64,000 nucleotides of DNA, from positions 1 through 64,000 of the forward strand of contig JAFQON010000048.1 of the NCBI GenBank assembly GCA_017403185.1. The letters are read 5' to 3'. Below the pieces are notes generated by a model, which saw only the letters and a list, made by a program, of their open reading frames with translations, ran no database searches and had not been told where the DNA came from. This DNA comes from Clostridia bacterium (GTDB lineage Bacteria; Bacillota; Clostridia; Oscillospirales; Acutalibacteraceae). A program made the translations under genes and the position numbers. Each line of letters opens with the position of its first letter. The first letter of the stretch is position 1. Shown here in pieces: positions 35,868 to 44,130 of this stretch.

Positions 35868-36341
35868 ATGAAATTCTGCCCCAACTGTAACACCGCTGCG
35901 GATGATAACGCAACCTTCTGCACCACTTGCGGTGCATCCTTCAGTGCCGTACCTAACAATGCGGGCACTGTTTATACGCAGCAGCCCATATTTGACAGCA
36001 CTGACCACACTTCAGAGTTTGATGCAAACGATGTTCAAGAGAATAAGCTTTTCGCAATGCTCGGCTATCTTTTCGGTTTTATCGGAATTGCCGTTACTCT
36101 GCTTGCGAAGAGAGAGTCGGCTTATGTTGATTTTCATATTAAGCAGGCGCTTAAGATTTGTATTTTAAACGGCTTACTCGCTCTTGCAGCAGGAGTTCTT
36201 GTGTGGACATTTATTGTTCCTTTTGCAGTAATTATTGCAACCACGGTTCTCGAGGTTATCTCTGTTATCTGCTTCTTTGATGTATGCAAAGGTAAGGCAA
36301 AAGAGCCCGCAATTGTTTGCAAAATCAGCTTTCTTAAATAA
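35868..36341 (+). CDS. zinc-ribbon membrane protein
   Basis: 157 residues. An N-terminal zinc ribbon, CPNCNTAADDNATFCTTCG, is followed by a flexible linker (about 24-60) and a membrane domain (about 60-150). The membrane part resembles DUF4870-type proteins: LFAMLGYLFGFIGIAVTLL, YVDFHIKQALK, then two or three helices. The role is unknown. Strong RBS AAAGGAGG, 24 bp after the GH36 stop. It is last before a terminator. Confidence 0.75.
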   Translation: MKFCPNCNTAADDNATFCTTCGASFSAVPNNAGTVYTQQPIFDSTDHTSEFDANDVQENKLFAMLGYLFGFIGIAVTLLAKRESAYVDFHIKQALKICILNGLLALAAGVLVWTFIVPFAVIIATTVLEVISVICFFDVCKGKAKEPAIVCKISFLK

Positions 36342-36358
36342 TTTTAATTGAATTGAAG

Positions 36359-36392
36359 AACGCCCTTCGGATTTTACCGAAGGGCGTTTTCT
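36359..36392. terminator. bidirectional terminator
   Basis: Stem AACGCCCTTCGG (36359-36370) with CCGAAGGGCGTT (36377-36388), followed by TT-C-TT. It is shared by the zinc-ribbon gene and the convergent phosphoesterase. Confidence 0.85.
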
Positions 36393-37489
36393 TATCTCTT
36401 TTTTCTGATTAGTTTTATTATTCCTGCAATTCCTGCTGCAGCACCTGCAACAATTGCGATTTCTTTAACGGCGGTTGTTACCTGAGAAACGCTTGTGGGT
36501 GCATAAGTGTAAAGTGCGAATTTTGCTTTATTTTCAACTTTTTTACCGCAAAGCTCGCCGAAAGTGACGGTTTTTGTTTCGTATCTGCCGCTTTCTTCAA
36601 TGTTGAATATGCGCACACCTCTGTCAAGCCCGGGACCGTATACATTGAAGCCTGCACCCTGAGTATATCCGAGGTCAATTCCTTTGTAATTTGAAACAAA
36701 GCTGTTGATATGGTCATGACCCACATACAGACCGAGCACTTCGCCTTTTTCAAGGAAAGCATCAACCTGACCGATATTTTCAAAAGGAGCAGCGGGTGAT
36801 TCCTTCATAAAGTCACGCAGCCCGCTGTTGTAAGGGTCAAGCGTATAGAATTCATTTTTATGATTGCCGTATGCTCTGACAGCACCTTTGGTGAATCGGC
36901 GGACCTTCTTTATTACATCAAAATATTCGGGGGTGGGAATATGCTGAAAAACAAGCGAGGGCAAAGGAGCTTTATATGAATCGCGGACCGAACGGTACCA
37001 CTCGATTTGCCCGGCATGAACTCCGCTGTAGCCTCCGTTTTCTGCTCTTGAATGCGTGTCAAACAAATAGATAAGGAATTTGTCATCAATGCTCAGGCAG
37101 AAGGTGGCATCATCGCCGCTTGCGGCAGCATCGGCATAAACAAACATCGGGGATTGCTTGTATAACTCAAACTGCTCAGGCTTTTTTAAAGCCGCCTCGC
37201 CGTCGTGATTACCGAAGGTCATTGTGAACGGTATTTCATACTCTTCAAGAGGTTTTATGAGTGCTTTTAATGTTGATTCAACATTCTTTTTGCCTTTTTC
37301 TCCTAAAAAGAACGAGGAATATCCCTTTATCTGGTCACCTGTGAAAACAACAAGGTCAGGCTTTTCCGCTTCAAGGGCAGCTTTGATAAGTTTGATTGTA
37401 TCGGGTGATACAGAAGGAATTTCCTGCGTATCGGCAATCTGCATTATTTTGAATTTTCCGTTTCTGAATTTCAGTTCTCTGTTTTGCAT
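36392..37489 (-). CDS. calcineurin-like metallophosphoesterase with C-terminal membrane anchor
   Basis: 365 residues from ATG 37489 (RBS AAGGCGG). A longer frame reaching 37684 overlaps prs and its terminator and is rejected. Motifs: IADTQEI (D20; the usual ligand His of D-x-H is Gln here), TGDQIKG with D52, TFGNHDGEA, VFQHIP and YVGHDHINSF. The C-terminus is a small-residue membrane helix ending KLIRKKR. With no signal peptide visible, it is either tail-anchored facing the cytoplasm or exported by another route. It is a distant relative of the phosphoesterase at 834-1958. Confidence 0.82.
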   Translation of the reverse strand: MQNRELKFRNGKFKIMQIADTQEIPSVSPDTIKLIKAALEAEKPDLVVFTGDQIKGYSSFFLGEKGKKNVESTLKALIKPLEEYEIPFTMTFGNHDGEAALKKPEQFELYKQSPMFVYADAAASGDDATFCLSIDDKFLIYLFDTHSRAENGGYSGVHAGQIEWYRSVRDSYKAPLPSLVFQHIPTPEYFDVIKKVRRFTKGAVRAYGNHKNEFYTLDPYNSGLRDFMKESPAAPFENIGQVDAFLEKGEVLGLYVGHDHINSFVSNYKGIDLGYTQGAGFNVYGPGLDRGVRIFNIEESGRYETKTVTFGELCGKKVENKAKFALYTYAPTSVSQVTTAVKEIAIVAGAAAGIAGIIKLIRKKR

Positions 37490-37504
37490 TATAGCACCGC
37501 CTTG

Positions 37505-37537
37505 TAAAAAACCGCCGAAGTTTGCGGGCTTCGGCGG
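37505..37537 (-). terminator. intrinsic terminator of prs
   Basis: A 9-bp stem CCGCCGAAG (37512-37520) with CTTCGGCGG (37529-37537) is followed on the reverse strand by TTTTTTA. It lies just after the prs stop. Confidence 0.9.
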
Positions 37538-37544
37538 CAAAGAA

Positions 37545-38735
37545 TTATTTATTGCTGATGTGGCTTTCAAAGCCGTATTTTGTGAGGAGCTTGTGAATTC
37601 TGTCTTTGGGGTCAAGCAGACCGCTGACTGATTCGTCATGATTAAGAGTATCAATGATATATGAGCAGTATTTTGAAACATCAACGCTTACATACCATTC
37701 TCTTGAAAGCAGCTCTTTGGTTGAATATATAAGGTTTGTAGTGAAAACCTTGTGGATAAGACCGTCAGCATAAGCCTTGTCGAATGTGTCAAGACCGTTG
37801 CAGAAAAGACCGAAGGATGCGCAGATGAATATTCTGTTTGCTTTGAGCTCCTTAAGCTTTGTGGCAACCTCGATCATCGAATCGCCCGATGAAATCATAT
37901 CGTCAATGATGATAACATCCTTACCCTCAACATTTGTGCCGAGGAATTCATGGGCAACAATGGGATTTCTGCCGTCTACGATAACCGAGAAATCACGGCG
38001 CTTATAGAACATACCGAGGTCGAGACCGAGAACATTTGAAAAATATATGCAACGACCCATGCCGCCTTCGTCAGGGGAAATAACCATCATATGGTTGTTG
38101 TCGATGTTAAGGTCGGGAATGTTTTTGCACATTGCCTTGATCATCTGATATACAGGCTGAACATTTTCAAAGCCGTTCTGAGGAATTGCGTTCTGAACTC
38201 TGGGGTCATGAGCATCAAATGTGATAACATTCTCAACGCCGAGATTAAGGCAAAGCTCGCGCAGCATATCGGCACAGTCAAGTGATTCTCTGCTTGAGCG
38301 TCTGTGCTGCCTGCCTTCGTAAAGCATGGGCATTATAACATTTATTCTTCTTGCCTTGCCTGCAATTGCGCTGATAGCTCTCTTGAGGTTTGAGAAATGG
38401 TCATCAGGGCTCATGGGTACATAGCGACCGTACATTTTGTATTCAACGCCGTAGTTGAAGGGGTCGCAAAGAATAAAAACATCAAAACCTCTGACGGTTT
38501 CGTTAATAACACATTTGCCTTCGCCCGTTCCGAATCTGGGGAAAGCGGCTTTGATAATATAGGTGCCTCTTTCGTAGCCGACGAACGGGAGAGTCATTTT
38601 GTGTTCGCTGTCTCTTTCTTTTCGCCAATTGACAAGATAATTGTCAATTTTTCTTGCAAACTCTTCGCAGCCGGGAAGTGCGATAATTCCGAGCTGACCG
38701 ACGGGTATTGTTTTGAAATCTTCATAATCGGGCAT
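37545..38735 (-). CDS. prs: ribose-phosphate pyrophosphokinase (long form)
   Basis: 396 residues, about 80 longer than the usual 315. It makes PRPP from ribose 5-phosphate and ATP for nucleotide, His and Trp synthesis. The PRPP loop DVIIIDDMISSGDSM, FDAHDPRVQNA (divalent-metal His region) and MLYEGRQHRRSSRESL are present. Extra residues lie at both the N-terminus and C-terminus, and the order matches the long clostridial type. Strong RBS GGAGGA. It is monocistronic with its own terminator. Confidence 0.92.
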   Translation of the reverse strand: MPDYEDFKTIPVGQLGIIALPGCEEFARKIDNYLVNWRKERDSEHKMTLPFVGYERGTYIIKAAFPRFGTGEGKCVINETVRGFDVFILCDPFNYGVEYKMYGRYVPMSPDDHFSNLKRAISAIAGKARRINVIMPMLYEGRQHRRSSRESLDCADMLRELCLNLGVENVITFDAHDPRVQNAIPQNGFENVQPVYQMIKAMCKNIPDLNIDNNHMMVISPDEGGMGRCIYFSNVLGLDLGMFYKRRDFSVIVDGRNPIVAHEFLGTNVEGKDVIIIDDMISSGDSMIEVATKLKELKANRIFICASFGLFCNGLDTFDKAYADGLIHKVFTTNLIYSTKELLSREWYVSVDVSKYCSYIIDTLNHDESVSGLLDPKDRIHKLLTKYGFESHISNK

Positions 38736-38768
38736 GACATATTCCTCCGCAAATTTTATATCAATGAT

Positions 38769-38797
38769 ATTCTACTATATTTTGTTGAATTATGAAA
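38769..38797 (-). promoter_or_regulatory. possible promoter of prs
   Basis: On the reverse strand TTTCAT, 17-bp spacer, TAGAAT (complement of 38769-38774). The rest of the 219-bp gap to 38955 is AT-rich, and I see nothing else in it. Confidence 0.4.
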
Positions 38798-38954
38798 GAC
38801 CATATCTGAAAATAAGGAAGAAAAAAATATACAATATTTTGTGTGTAATTTGTACATTTTGCCGAGAAACACAATATTTGGTGAAATTATCCGTTTTTTA
38901 TTGCAATGTTTTTGCGCACCTTTTACAAATGTATTTCACCGTTTTTATACGAAA

Positions 38955-40121
38955 TCAACCGAGATAGCTTCGGTCCACATTGATTACCGTGAAATATTTT
39001 TCACTCTCTGATTTCATTTTAAGAGCTACAAGCTCTTTGAATTCCTGCTCCGTGCAGCTCGCTTTACGGGGAAGAAAAGCATCAAAAATAAGGTTTGTGT
39101 GGGTTGGTCCTTCAACGATTCTGAAGTCATGTATTGTGGCATCGCTGCATATATCGGCAACTGTTTTCGCAACAAGCTCTCTGAGCTCGTGTGTACGCTC
39201 GTCGTTTATTATCGGGTCCATGTGTATTGAAATTTCAATGCCGAGCTGTTCTTTGACGCTTCTTTCAATAAGGTCAATTGTATCATGGCTGTGCAGAATA
39301 TCAACATCGGCGGGCACTTCGGCATGAAGCGAGCCGATGATTTTTGCGTGGCCGTAGCTGTGGAGCACGAGGTCGTGAATGCCGACTATTCCTTCGGTTG
39401 AAAGCACAAGCTGCTCGAGCTTTTCAACCGTTTCCTTATCGGGCGGCTCGCCGAGAAGAGGACCCATTGTGTCTTTAATAATGCTGATACCGGCGTAAAG
39501 AATGAGAAGAGCAACAACAATTCCCATAACCGCATCAACAGGGAGATCGGTGTATTTTGAAGCCACAAGGGCAATGAGCGAGCAGGTTGTAGCGGCAATA
39601 TCGCCGATGCTGTCTGTTACAACAGCATCAACCGTTACGGAATTTATCATTTTGCCGATTTTTCTGTTAAAAAAAGCAAGCCAGAGCTTTCCGAATATCG
39701 AAAAAACAAGCACAATAACTGCAGGCATGCTGAAAATGACCGTTTCGGGATTGCTGAATCTGTCAATAGATGTTTTTATCAGCTCAACACCCATAATCAG
39801 AATAAAAAACGCAAGAGTAAGGGCGGAAACATATTCTATTCTGCCGTATCCGAACGGGTGGTCATCATCGGGGGCTTTGCCTGACATCTTAAATCCCGCA
39901 AGGCTTATGACGGATGAAACAGCATCAAAAATATTGTTTGCACCGTCTGCTATTATCGATACGCTGCCTGTTATTGCGCCGAAAATCATTTTGAATACGG
40001 AGAGAATAACATTCAGCACTATACCGACAATGCCGCTCAAGGCGCCGAGTTTAATGCGAACCTTTTCATTATTAGTATTTTTATAATCCTTTATGAAAAG
40101 TTTAATAAGCAAATCAGTCAT
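38955..40121 (-). CDS. cation diffusion facilitator (CDF) metal transporter
   Basis: 388 residues. Six helices are followed by a cytoplasmic metallochaperone-like domain (about 215-300) and a further C-terminal extension. ISIIADGANNIFDAVSS (TM2), DDDHPFGYGRIEY and AVVTDSIGDIAAT (TM5) carry the metal-site Asp/His pattern of CDF exporters for Zn, Fe, Mn or similar. The metal is not readable. The gene starts 1 bp after the MscS stop, so the two are in one operon. Confidence 0.92.
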   Translation of the reverse strand: MTDLLIKLFIKDYKNTNNEKVRIKLGALSGIVGIVLNVILSVFKMIFGAITGSVSIIADGANNIFDAVSSVISLAGFKMSGKAPDDDHPFGYGRIEYVSALTLAFFILIMGVELIKTSIDRFSNPETVIFSMPAVIVLVFSIFGKLWLAFFNRKIGKMINSVTVDAVVTDSIGDIAATTCSLIALVASKYTDLPVDAVMGIVVALLILYAGISIIKDTMGPLLGEPPDKETVEKLEQLVLSTEGIVGIHDLVLHSYGHAKIIGSLHAEVPADVDILHSHDTIDLIERSVKEQLGIEISIHMDPIINDERTHELRELVAKTVADICSDATIHDFRIVEGPTHTNLIFDAFLPRKASCTEQEFKELVALKMKSESEKYFTVINVDRSYLG

Positions 40122-40122
40122 A

Positions 40123-40983
40123 TTATTTTTCCTTTATAACATGTATATCAAGCTGACCGTAGGGGATGGGAATGCTGTTTTCATCAAATGCCTTTTTCAC
40201 ATCCTCCTGCATGGAGTAGAAAACACTCCAATAATCATTGCTGTTGCACCACACAAGGCAGGCAAGATTCACTGAGCTTGCTGCGTGCTCTTTAACGGCA
40301 ATCAGGGGCTCGGGAGTTTTTAAAATCAAGTCATTTTTTCTTATAACCTCAAGCAAAACCTCTCTTGTTTTTGATATATCAGCATCATACGAGATCGAAA
40401 ATACAAAATCAATGCGTCGCTTGCTTTCGGCGTTGTAGTTTATGATATTGCTGCTTGTGATTGTCGAATTCGGAACAATAACTCTTTTATTGTCAATTGT
40501 TACAAGCGTAGTATACATCATTTTTATTTCCTGCACGCTGCCGCTTACCGTGCCGATATCAATGTAGTCACCGCTTTTAAAGGGTTTGTTGACTATAATC
40601 TGAATTCCGCTGGCAAATTGGCTTATGCTTGATTGCAGGCCTATACCTGCAGTAATACCTGCCGCACCTATGGCGGTTATAAAAGAACTGACATCAATGT
40701 TAAGAGTTGATAATGCCGAAAGCACAAAAATCAAATTAATCATAAAGACAAAAATCGTTCTTATAAATGAATGAACAGATGAATCGACGCCTTTGGCCTG
40801 CATGGCTTTGACCAGAAGATTGCCGATGATTTTTGAAATTACAATACCGATAACAACGATTATAACGGCTGTGATGATTGAAGGCAGCTTTTTTTCGATC
40901 ATATCAAAAAGCTTATCATAATCGTTGTTTTTGATGTAGTCAAAAACAGTCGGTTCAGATGCGTTAAGAAAAAAGCTTTTCAT
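40123..40983 (-). CDS. small-conductance mechanosensitive channel (MscS family)
   Basis: 286 residues, the usual MscS length. Three helices lie in the first 125 residues. The pore helix GAAGITAGIGLQSSISQFASG is followed by the beta domain KPFKSGDYIDIGTVSGSVQEI and VPNSTITSSNIINY. It is a tension-gated channel that releases solutes at osmotic downshift. RBS AGGGGGA. First gene of the operon with the CDF exporter, from the promoter at 41019-41047. Confidence 0.93.
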   Translation of the reverse strand: MKSFFLNASEPTVFDYIKNNDYDKLFDMIEKKLPSIITAVIIVVIGIVISKIIGNLLVKAMQAKGVDSSVHSFIRTIFVFMINLIFVLSALSTLNIDVSSFITAIGAAGITAGIGLQSSISQFASGIQIIVNKPFKSGDYIDIGTVSGSVQEIKMMYTTLVTIDNKRVIVPNSTITSSNIINYNAESKRRIDFVFSISYDADISKTREVLLEVIRKNDLILKTPEPLIAVKEHAASSVNLACLVWCNSNDYWSVFYSMQEDVKKAFDENSIPIPYGQLDIHVIKEK

Positions 40984-41018
40984 TTTATTTCCCCCTGCAT
41001 ATTGTATAATATATTTAA

Positions 41019-41047
41019 ATTATAGCTTCTTTTATTTTGAAAAGCAA
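41019..41047 (-). promoter_or_regulatory. promoter of the mscS-CDF operon
   Basis: On the reverse strand TTGCTT, 17-bp spacer, TATAAT (complement of 41019-41024). Confidence 0.65.
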
Positions 41048-41083
41048 TAGGCGATAAAAAATATAGGCAAACAAAAATTATAC

Positions 41084-41112
41084 TTGACAAGGCTCATGTT
41101 ATATGTTACAAT
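41084..41112 (+). promoter_or_regulatory. promoter of the SdpR/SdpI-type operon
   Basis: TTGACA (41084-41089), 17-bp spacer, TACAAT (41107-41112), an almost perfect sigma-A promoter. The apparent ORF start at 41084 lies on the -35 box and is spurious. Confidence 0.85.
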
Positions 41113-41113
41113 T

Positions 41114-41142
41114 CATTTAACAATTAGGTTAAATGTTAAATG
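41114..41142 (+). promoter_or_regulatory. putative ArsR-type operator
   Basis: CATTTAAC (41114-41121) and GTTAAATG (41128-41135) form a perfect 8-bp inverted repeat with a 6-bp spacer. A third GTTAAATG half-site (41135-41142) overlaps by one base. The repeat begins 2 bp after the -10 box and would cover the transcription start. It probably binds the regulator encoded directly downstream. Confidence 0.7.
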
Positions 41143-41164
41143 TGTGTTTGAAGGGGATGGTATT

Positions 41165-41440
41165 TTGGGAATAAATAATACTCTTAAAGCGCTTGCAGAC
41201 CCTATACGCAGAGAAATTCTGAATTATCTTAAAAAAGGGCGTATGTCTGCGGGCGAAATTGCGGAGAAATTTCCCGTTACGGGGGCATCAATTTCACGCC
41301 ATCTTTCGGTGCTCAAGGATGCGGACCTTATCCGTGACACAAGAGAAGGCAAATTCATTTTTTATGAGCTGAATGCCTCTGTGCTTGAAGAAATCATGCT
41401 TTGGATATCCGATTTGAAAGGAGACGGTGATAATGATTAA
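41165..41440 (+). CDS. ArsR/SdpR-family autorepressor
   Basis: 91 residues from TTG 41165, 8 nt after AAGGGGA. It is a winged helix: INNTLKALADPIRREILNYL (helix 1-2), GRMSAGEIAEKF, TGASISRHLSVLKDADLI (recognition helix) and the wing TREGKFIFYELN. No metal-binding Cys pair, so it is of the SdpR type that senses an interaction rather than a metal. Its stop overlaps the start of the SdpI-like gene by 8 bp, the same layout as Bacillus sdpRI. There, the repressor is sequestered at the membrane by SdpI. Confidence 0.88.
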   Translation: MGINNTLKALADPIRREILNYLKKGRMSAGEIAEKFPVTGASISRHLSVLKDADLIRDTREGKFIFYELNASVLEEIMLWISDLKGDGDND

Positions 41441-42533
41441 AAATAATAAATTAACTCTTGTTTTTTCATCTGCGGTCATTCTTTTGCCTGCGGTTGTTGG
41501 CGTTATTCTTTGGGATAAACTGCCCGATACAATGGCAACTCACTGGAATTCGGCGGGGGAGAGTGACGGCTTCGGCTCAAAAGCGTTTGCGGTTTTCGGC
41601 TTTCCATTAATTATTCTTGCACTGCATTGGCTGTGCGTGTTTTTTACAGAAAAAGACCCCAAGAATAAAAATCAAAGCCCCAAAATGCAAAAGATTGTTT
41701 TGTGGATTTGCCCTATGTTGACTTTGATTGCAAGCGGAGCAATTTATTTTACGGCTCTCGGCAAAGAAATAAATCCGATGATGATTATGCCGATTATTCT
41801 TGGTGTTATGTTTGTTGTTCTCGGCAACTATATGCCTAAATGTAAGCAGAATTATACAATGGGAATAAAAGTGAAATGGGCTCTTGAAAACGAAACGAAT
41901 TGGAATAAAACGCATCGTTTCGGCGGTATACTTTGGTTTTTTTGCGGTCTGATAATGCTTGTTGCTGCATTTTTGCCTCAGAAATATTTGATTCCCGTTA
42001 TGGTTGCCGTTTTGTCAGTCGGTGTGCTTGCCCCTGTGGTTTATTCTTACGCAGTTTATCGCAAAATGCAGAAGAACGGTGAATTGACGGAAGAGAACAA
42101 AGCAGAGCCTTTTTGGGGTATGAGCAAGCCGCTGATTATAAGTACAATAATAATTACCGTTGTTTTGGTTTTTGTCCTTGTTGTTGCGCTTATCGTTTTG
42201 CCGGTTACGGGCAATGTTGAGGTTGTGTGCACAGAGAATACGCTTGAAATAAGCAGTGAATATTGGAGCGATATCTCGGTCAGCTATTCTGATATTGATG
42301 AAATTACGCTTCGTGACGATGTTGACAGCGGCAGAAGAACAAACGGCTTCGGCACTCCGAGACTTCTCCTCGGCACCTTTGAAAACGAAGAATTCGGCAG
42401 ATATACCCGTTACACCTACGGAAAATGTGATGCCTGCATAGTAATTAAAGACGGTGAAAATGTGCTTGTTATAAATGCGGCAGATGAAACGAGCACTCAG
42501 GCACTTTATGAAGAAATCCTTTCAAAAAAATAA
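41433..42533 (+). CDS. SdpI-family membrane protein with C-terminal PH-like domain
   Basis: 366 residues from ATG 41433. A DUF1648 segment (LPDTMATHWNSAGESDGFG) and an SdpI part (GNYMPKCKQNYTMGIKVKWAL) contain most of about eight helices. After helix 8 (about 230-255) a soluble region of about 110 residues ('VEVVCTENTLEISSEYWSDI...VLVINAADETSTQALYEEIL') has the strand pattern of a bacterial PH domain. In Bacillus, SdpI gives immunity to the SdpC toxin and releases SdpR. No SdpC-like gene is visible here. Confidence 0.85.
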   Translation: MIKNNKLTLVFSSAVILLPAVVGVILWDKLPDTMATHWNSAGESDGFGSKAFAVFGFPLIILALHWLCVFFTEKDPKNKNQSPKMQKIVLWICPMLTLIASGAIYFTALGKEINPMMIMPIILGVMFVVLGNYMPKCKQNYTMGIKVKWALENETNWNKTHRFGGILWFFCGLIMLVAAFLPQKYLIPVMVAVLSVGVLAPVVYSYAVYRKMQKNGELTEENKAEPFWGMSKPLIISTIIITVVLVFVLVVALIVLPVTGNVEVVCTENTLEISSEYWSDISVSYSDIDEITLRDDVDSGRRTNGFGTPRLLLGTFENEEFGRYTRYTYGKCDACIVIKDGENVLVINAADETSTQALYEEILSKK

Positions 42534-42540
42534 ACGCAAT

Positions 42541-42582
42541 GCAACTCGGGATACCTCTGTGTGTACCGAGTTGCTTTTTTGC
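42541..42582 (+). terminator. intrinsic terminator
   Basis: GCAACTCGG (42541-42549) pairs with CCGAGTTGC (42566-42574), followed by TTTTTTG. Confidence 0.85.
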
Positions 42583-42630
42583 TTTTGTTATGATATAGTT
42601 ATACTACTAAATATGCAGGGGATGATTTGA

Positions 42631-44079
42631 ATGGCCAACACTGCCGAAAAGCTGCAAAAGCAGCAGCTCAGACGCAACAGAGAAATCGCAAAATGGGAGA
42701 GAGAAAAGGCTCGCCCGAAGAGAAATCTGTATTTTGTCTATCTTGTATTTATTATTGCGTTGATATATGCAACGGATGAAATAGCTTCGCAAATCGGTAC
42801 TCTTATGAAAACCGAAATTGCCAATGATTTGTTTGCAAAATTCGGTGAGGGGTCTGTTGGCTGGCTTAATGCTCTTTCAATACTTGTTGTGCCGTTTCAG
42901 GCTCTCGGGCTTCTTTACAGACCTCTTGCAGACAGATGGGGCAGAAAAACTTTTCTGATTATCAACACCTTCGGAATGAGCATTGCAATGCTTGTTATTT
43001 TCCTTTCGGATAATCTGCTGCTTTATTTTGCAGGTGCGTGCATGGTGCAGTTTTTTATTCCTCATGATATGCACGTGGTTTATATAATGGAGTCGGCGCC
43101 GTCAAAGCACAGAGCAAGAATTTATTCCGTAATAAAGTTTTTTGCCAATATGTCCGTTATGCTCGTGCCCTTCCTGAGAGATAAGCTTATGCAGGATGCA
43201 GGTGAATGGAGAAATGTATATTTTATTCCTGCCGTTGTCGGTGTTATCACCTGCTTTATCGCTCTTCTGACAGCAAGAGAAACAGACAGCTTTATTGATT
43301 CCCGCCTTCGTTATCTGAAAATGAGCGATGAAGAGCGTGAAGCGGAAAAAGAACAAAAAAGCTCGGAGAATGCACAGGGCGGTCTGATTCATGCGCTCAG
43401 GTTTGCGTTTAAACACAAACAGCTTCGCTGGCTGTATATTACAACGGCACTTGCAAATATAGGCTTTATCGGCTCAATAGATTATCAGACCATAATGACC
43501 TACGGTTATGCCGAAAATTATGCTTTGAGCCATTCTCTTACAGAGATAGGTGAGTCGGTTCTGAATGAAGTGAGCACGGGAGCTGTTACCGCTGCACTTT
43601 TTATGTTCCCTGTAGGCTGTGCGGTTTCTCAGGTTATAATGGGTTTTGTTTCTGATTCCAAAGGCAGAAAAACGGCGGCAATCACAACGGCAGTCAATTG
43701 TCTTTTAGCTTTTATTGCGTTTTCCTTCGGCTCAAAAATGGCATGGAATGAGTCATTCGTAGGCTTTATGTGCGGCGCATTTGTCGGCAGCTTTTACTCA
43801 ACAAATGATGTGCTTATTATGATGATAGGTGAATCTTCGCCGACAAACCTTCGTTCATCAACGATGTCGGCACAGTTTATTGTAACGGCAATCGGGGTTG
43901 CGGTTTCTTATATTGTCAGCCTTCCTCTTACAATGATATTCGGCAACGGATTTATCGGCACGGTTGCGTTCTGCCTTCTTGTGCCCGGATTTATCGCCGC
44001 TCTTATTGTTTTGTTCAAAAAAACACACGAAACCAAGGGCATTGATATGGATAAGGTTACAGGTACCGAATGGGATTAA
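42631..44079 (+). CDS. MFS transporter, substrate unknown
   Basis: 482 residues. A very basic, Gln/Arg-rich N-terminus (about 1-32) precedes twelve helices. RPLADRWGRKTFLIINTFGM is the loop 2-3 signature of the major facilitator superfamily, and DSKGRKTAAITTAVN is its second-half copy. The central loop KMSDEEREAEKEQKSSEN is charged. There are no neighbours to suggest a substrate. RBS AGGGGAT; own terminator. Confidence 0.85.
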   Translation: MANTAEKLQKQQLRRNREIAKWEREKARPKRNLYFVYLVFIIALIYATDEIASQIGTLMKTEIANDLFAKFGEGSVGWLNALSILVVPFQALGLLYRPLADRWGRKTFLIINTFGMSIAMLVIFLSDNLLLYFAGACMVQFFIPHDMHVVYIMESAPSKHRARIYSVIKFFANMSVMLVPFLRDKLMQDAGEWRNVYFIPAVVGVITCFIALLTARETDSFIDSRLRYLKMSDEEREAEKEQKSSENAQGGLIHALRFAFKHKQLRWLYITTALANIGFIGSIDYQTIMTYGYAENYALSHSLTEIGESVLNEVSTGAVTAALFMFPVGCAVSQVIMGFVSDSKGRKTAAITTAVNCLLAFIAFSFGSKMAWNESFVGFMCGAFVGSFYSTNDVLIMMIGESSPTNLRSSTMSAQFIVTAIGVAVSYIVSLPLTMIFGNGFIGTVAFCLLVPGFIAALIVLFKKTHETKGIDMDKVTGTEWD

Positions 44080-44090
44080 ACTAAAGAAAA

Positions 44091-44126
44091 AAGCTCGGTG
44101 TGCATTGGTGCATACCGAGCTTTTTG
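44091..44126. terminator. bidirectional terminator
   Basis: AAGCTCGGT (44091-44099) pairs with ACCGAGCTT (about 44114-44122) with an internal TGCA/TGCA extension, followed by TTTT. It is shared with the reverse gene ending at 44131. Confidence 0.85.
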
Positions 44127-44130
44127 TGCG

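Noticed and set aside
37490-37684. Extra N-terminus for the reverse phosphoesterase
   Set aside because: It covers the prs 3' end and terminator; ATG 37489 with AAGGCGG fits.
41084-41164. ArsR gene starting at ATG-like codon 41084
   Set aside because: The segment is the promoter and operator; its translation has no helix-turn-helix content.
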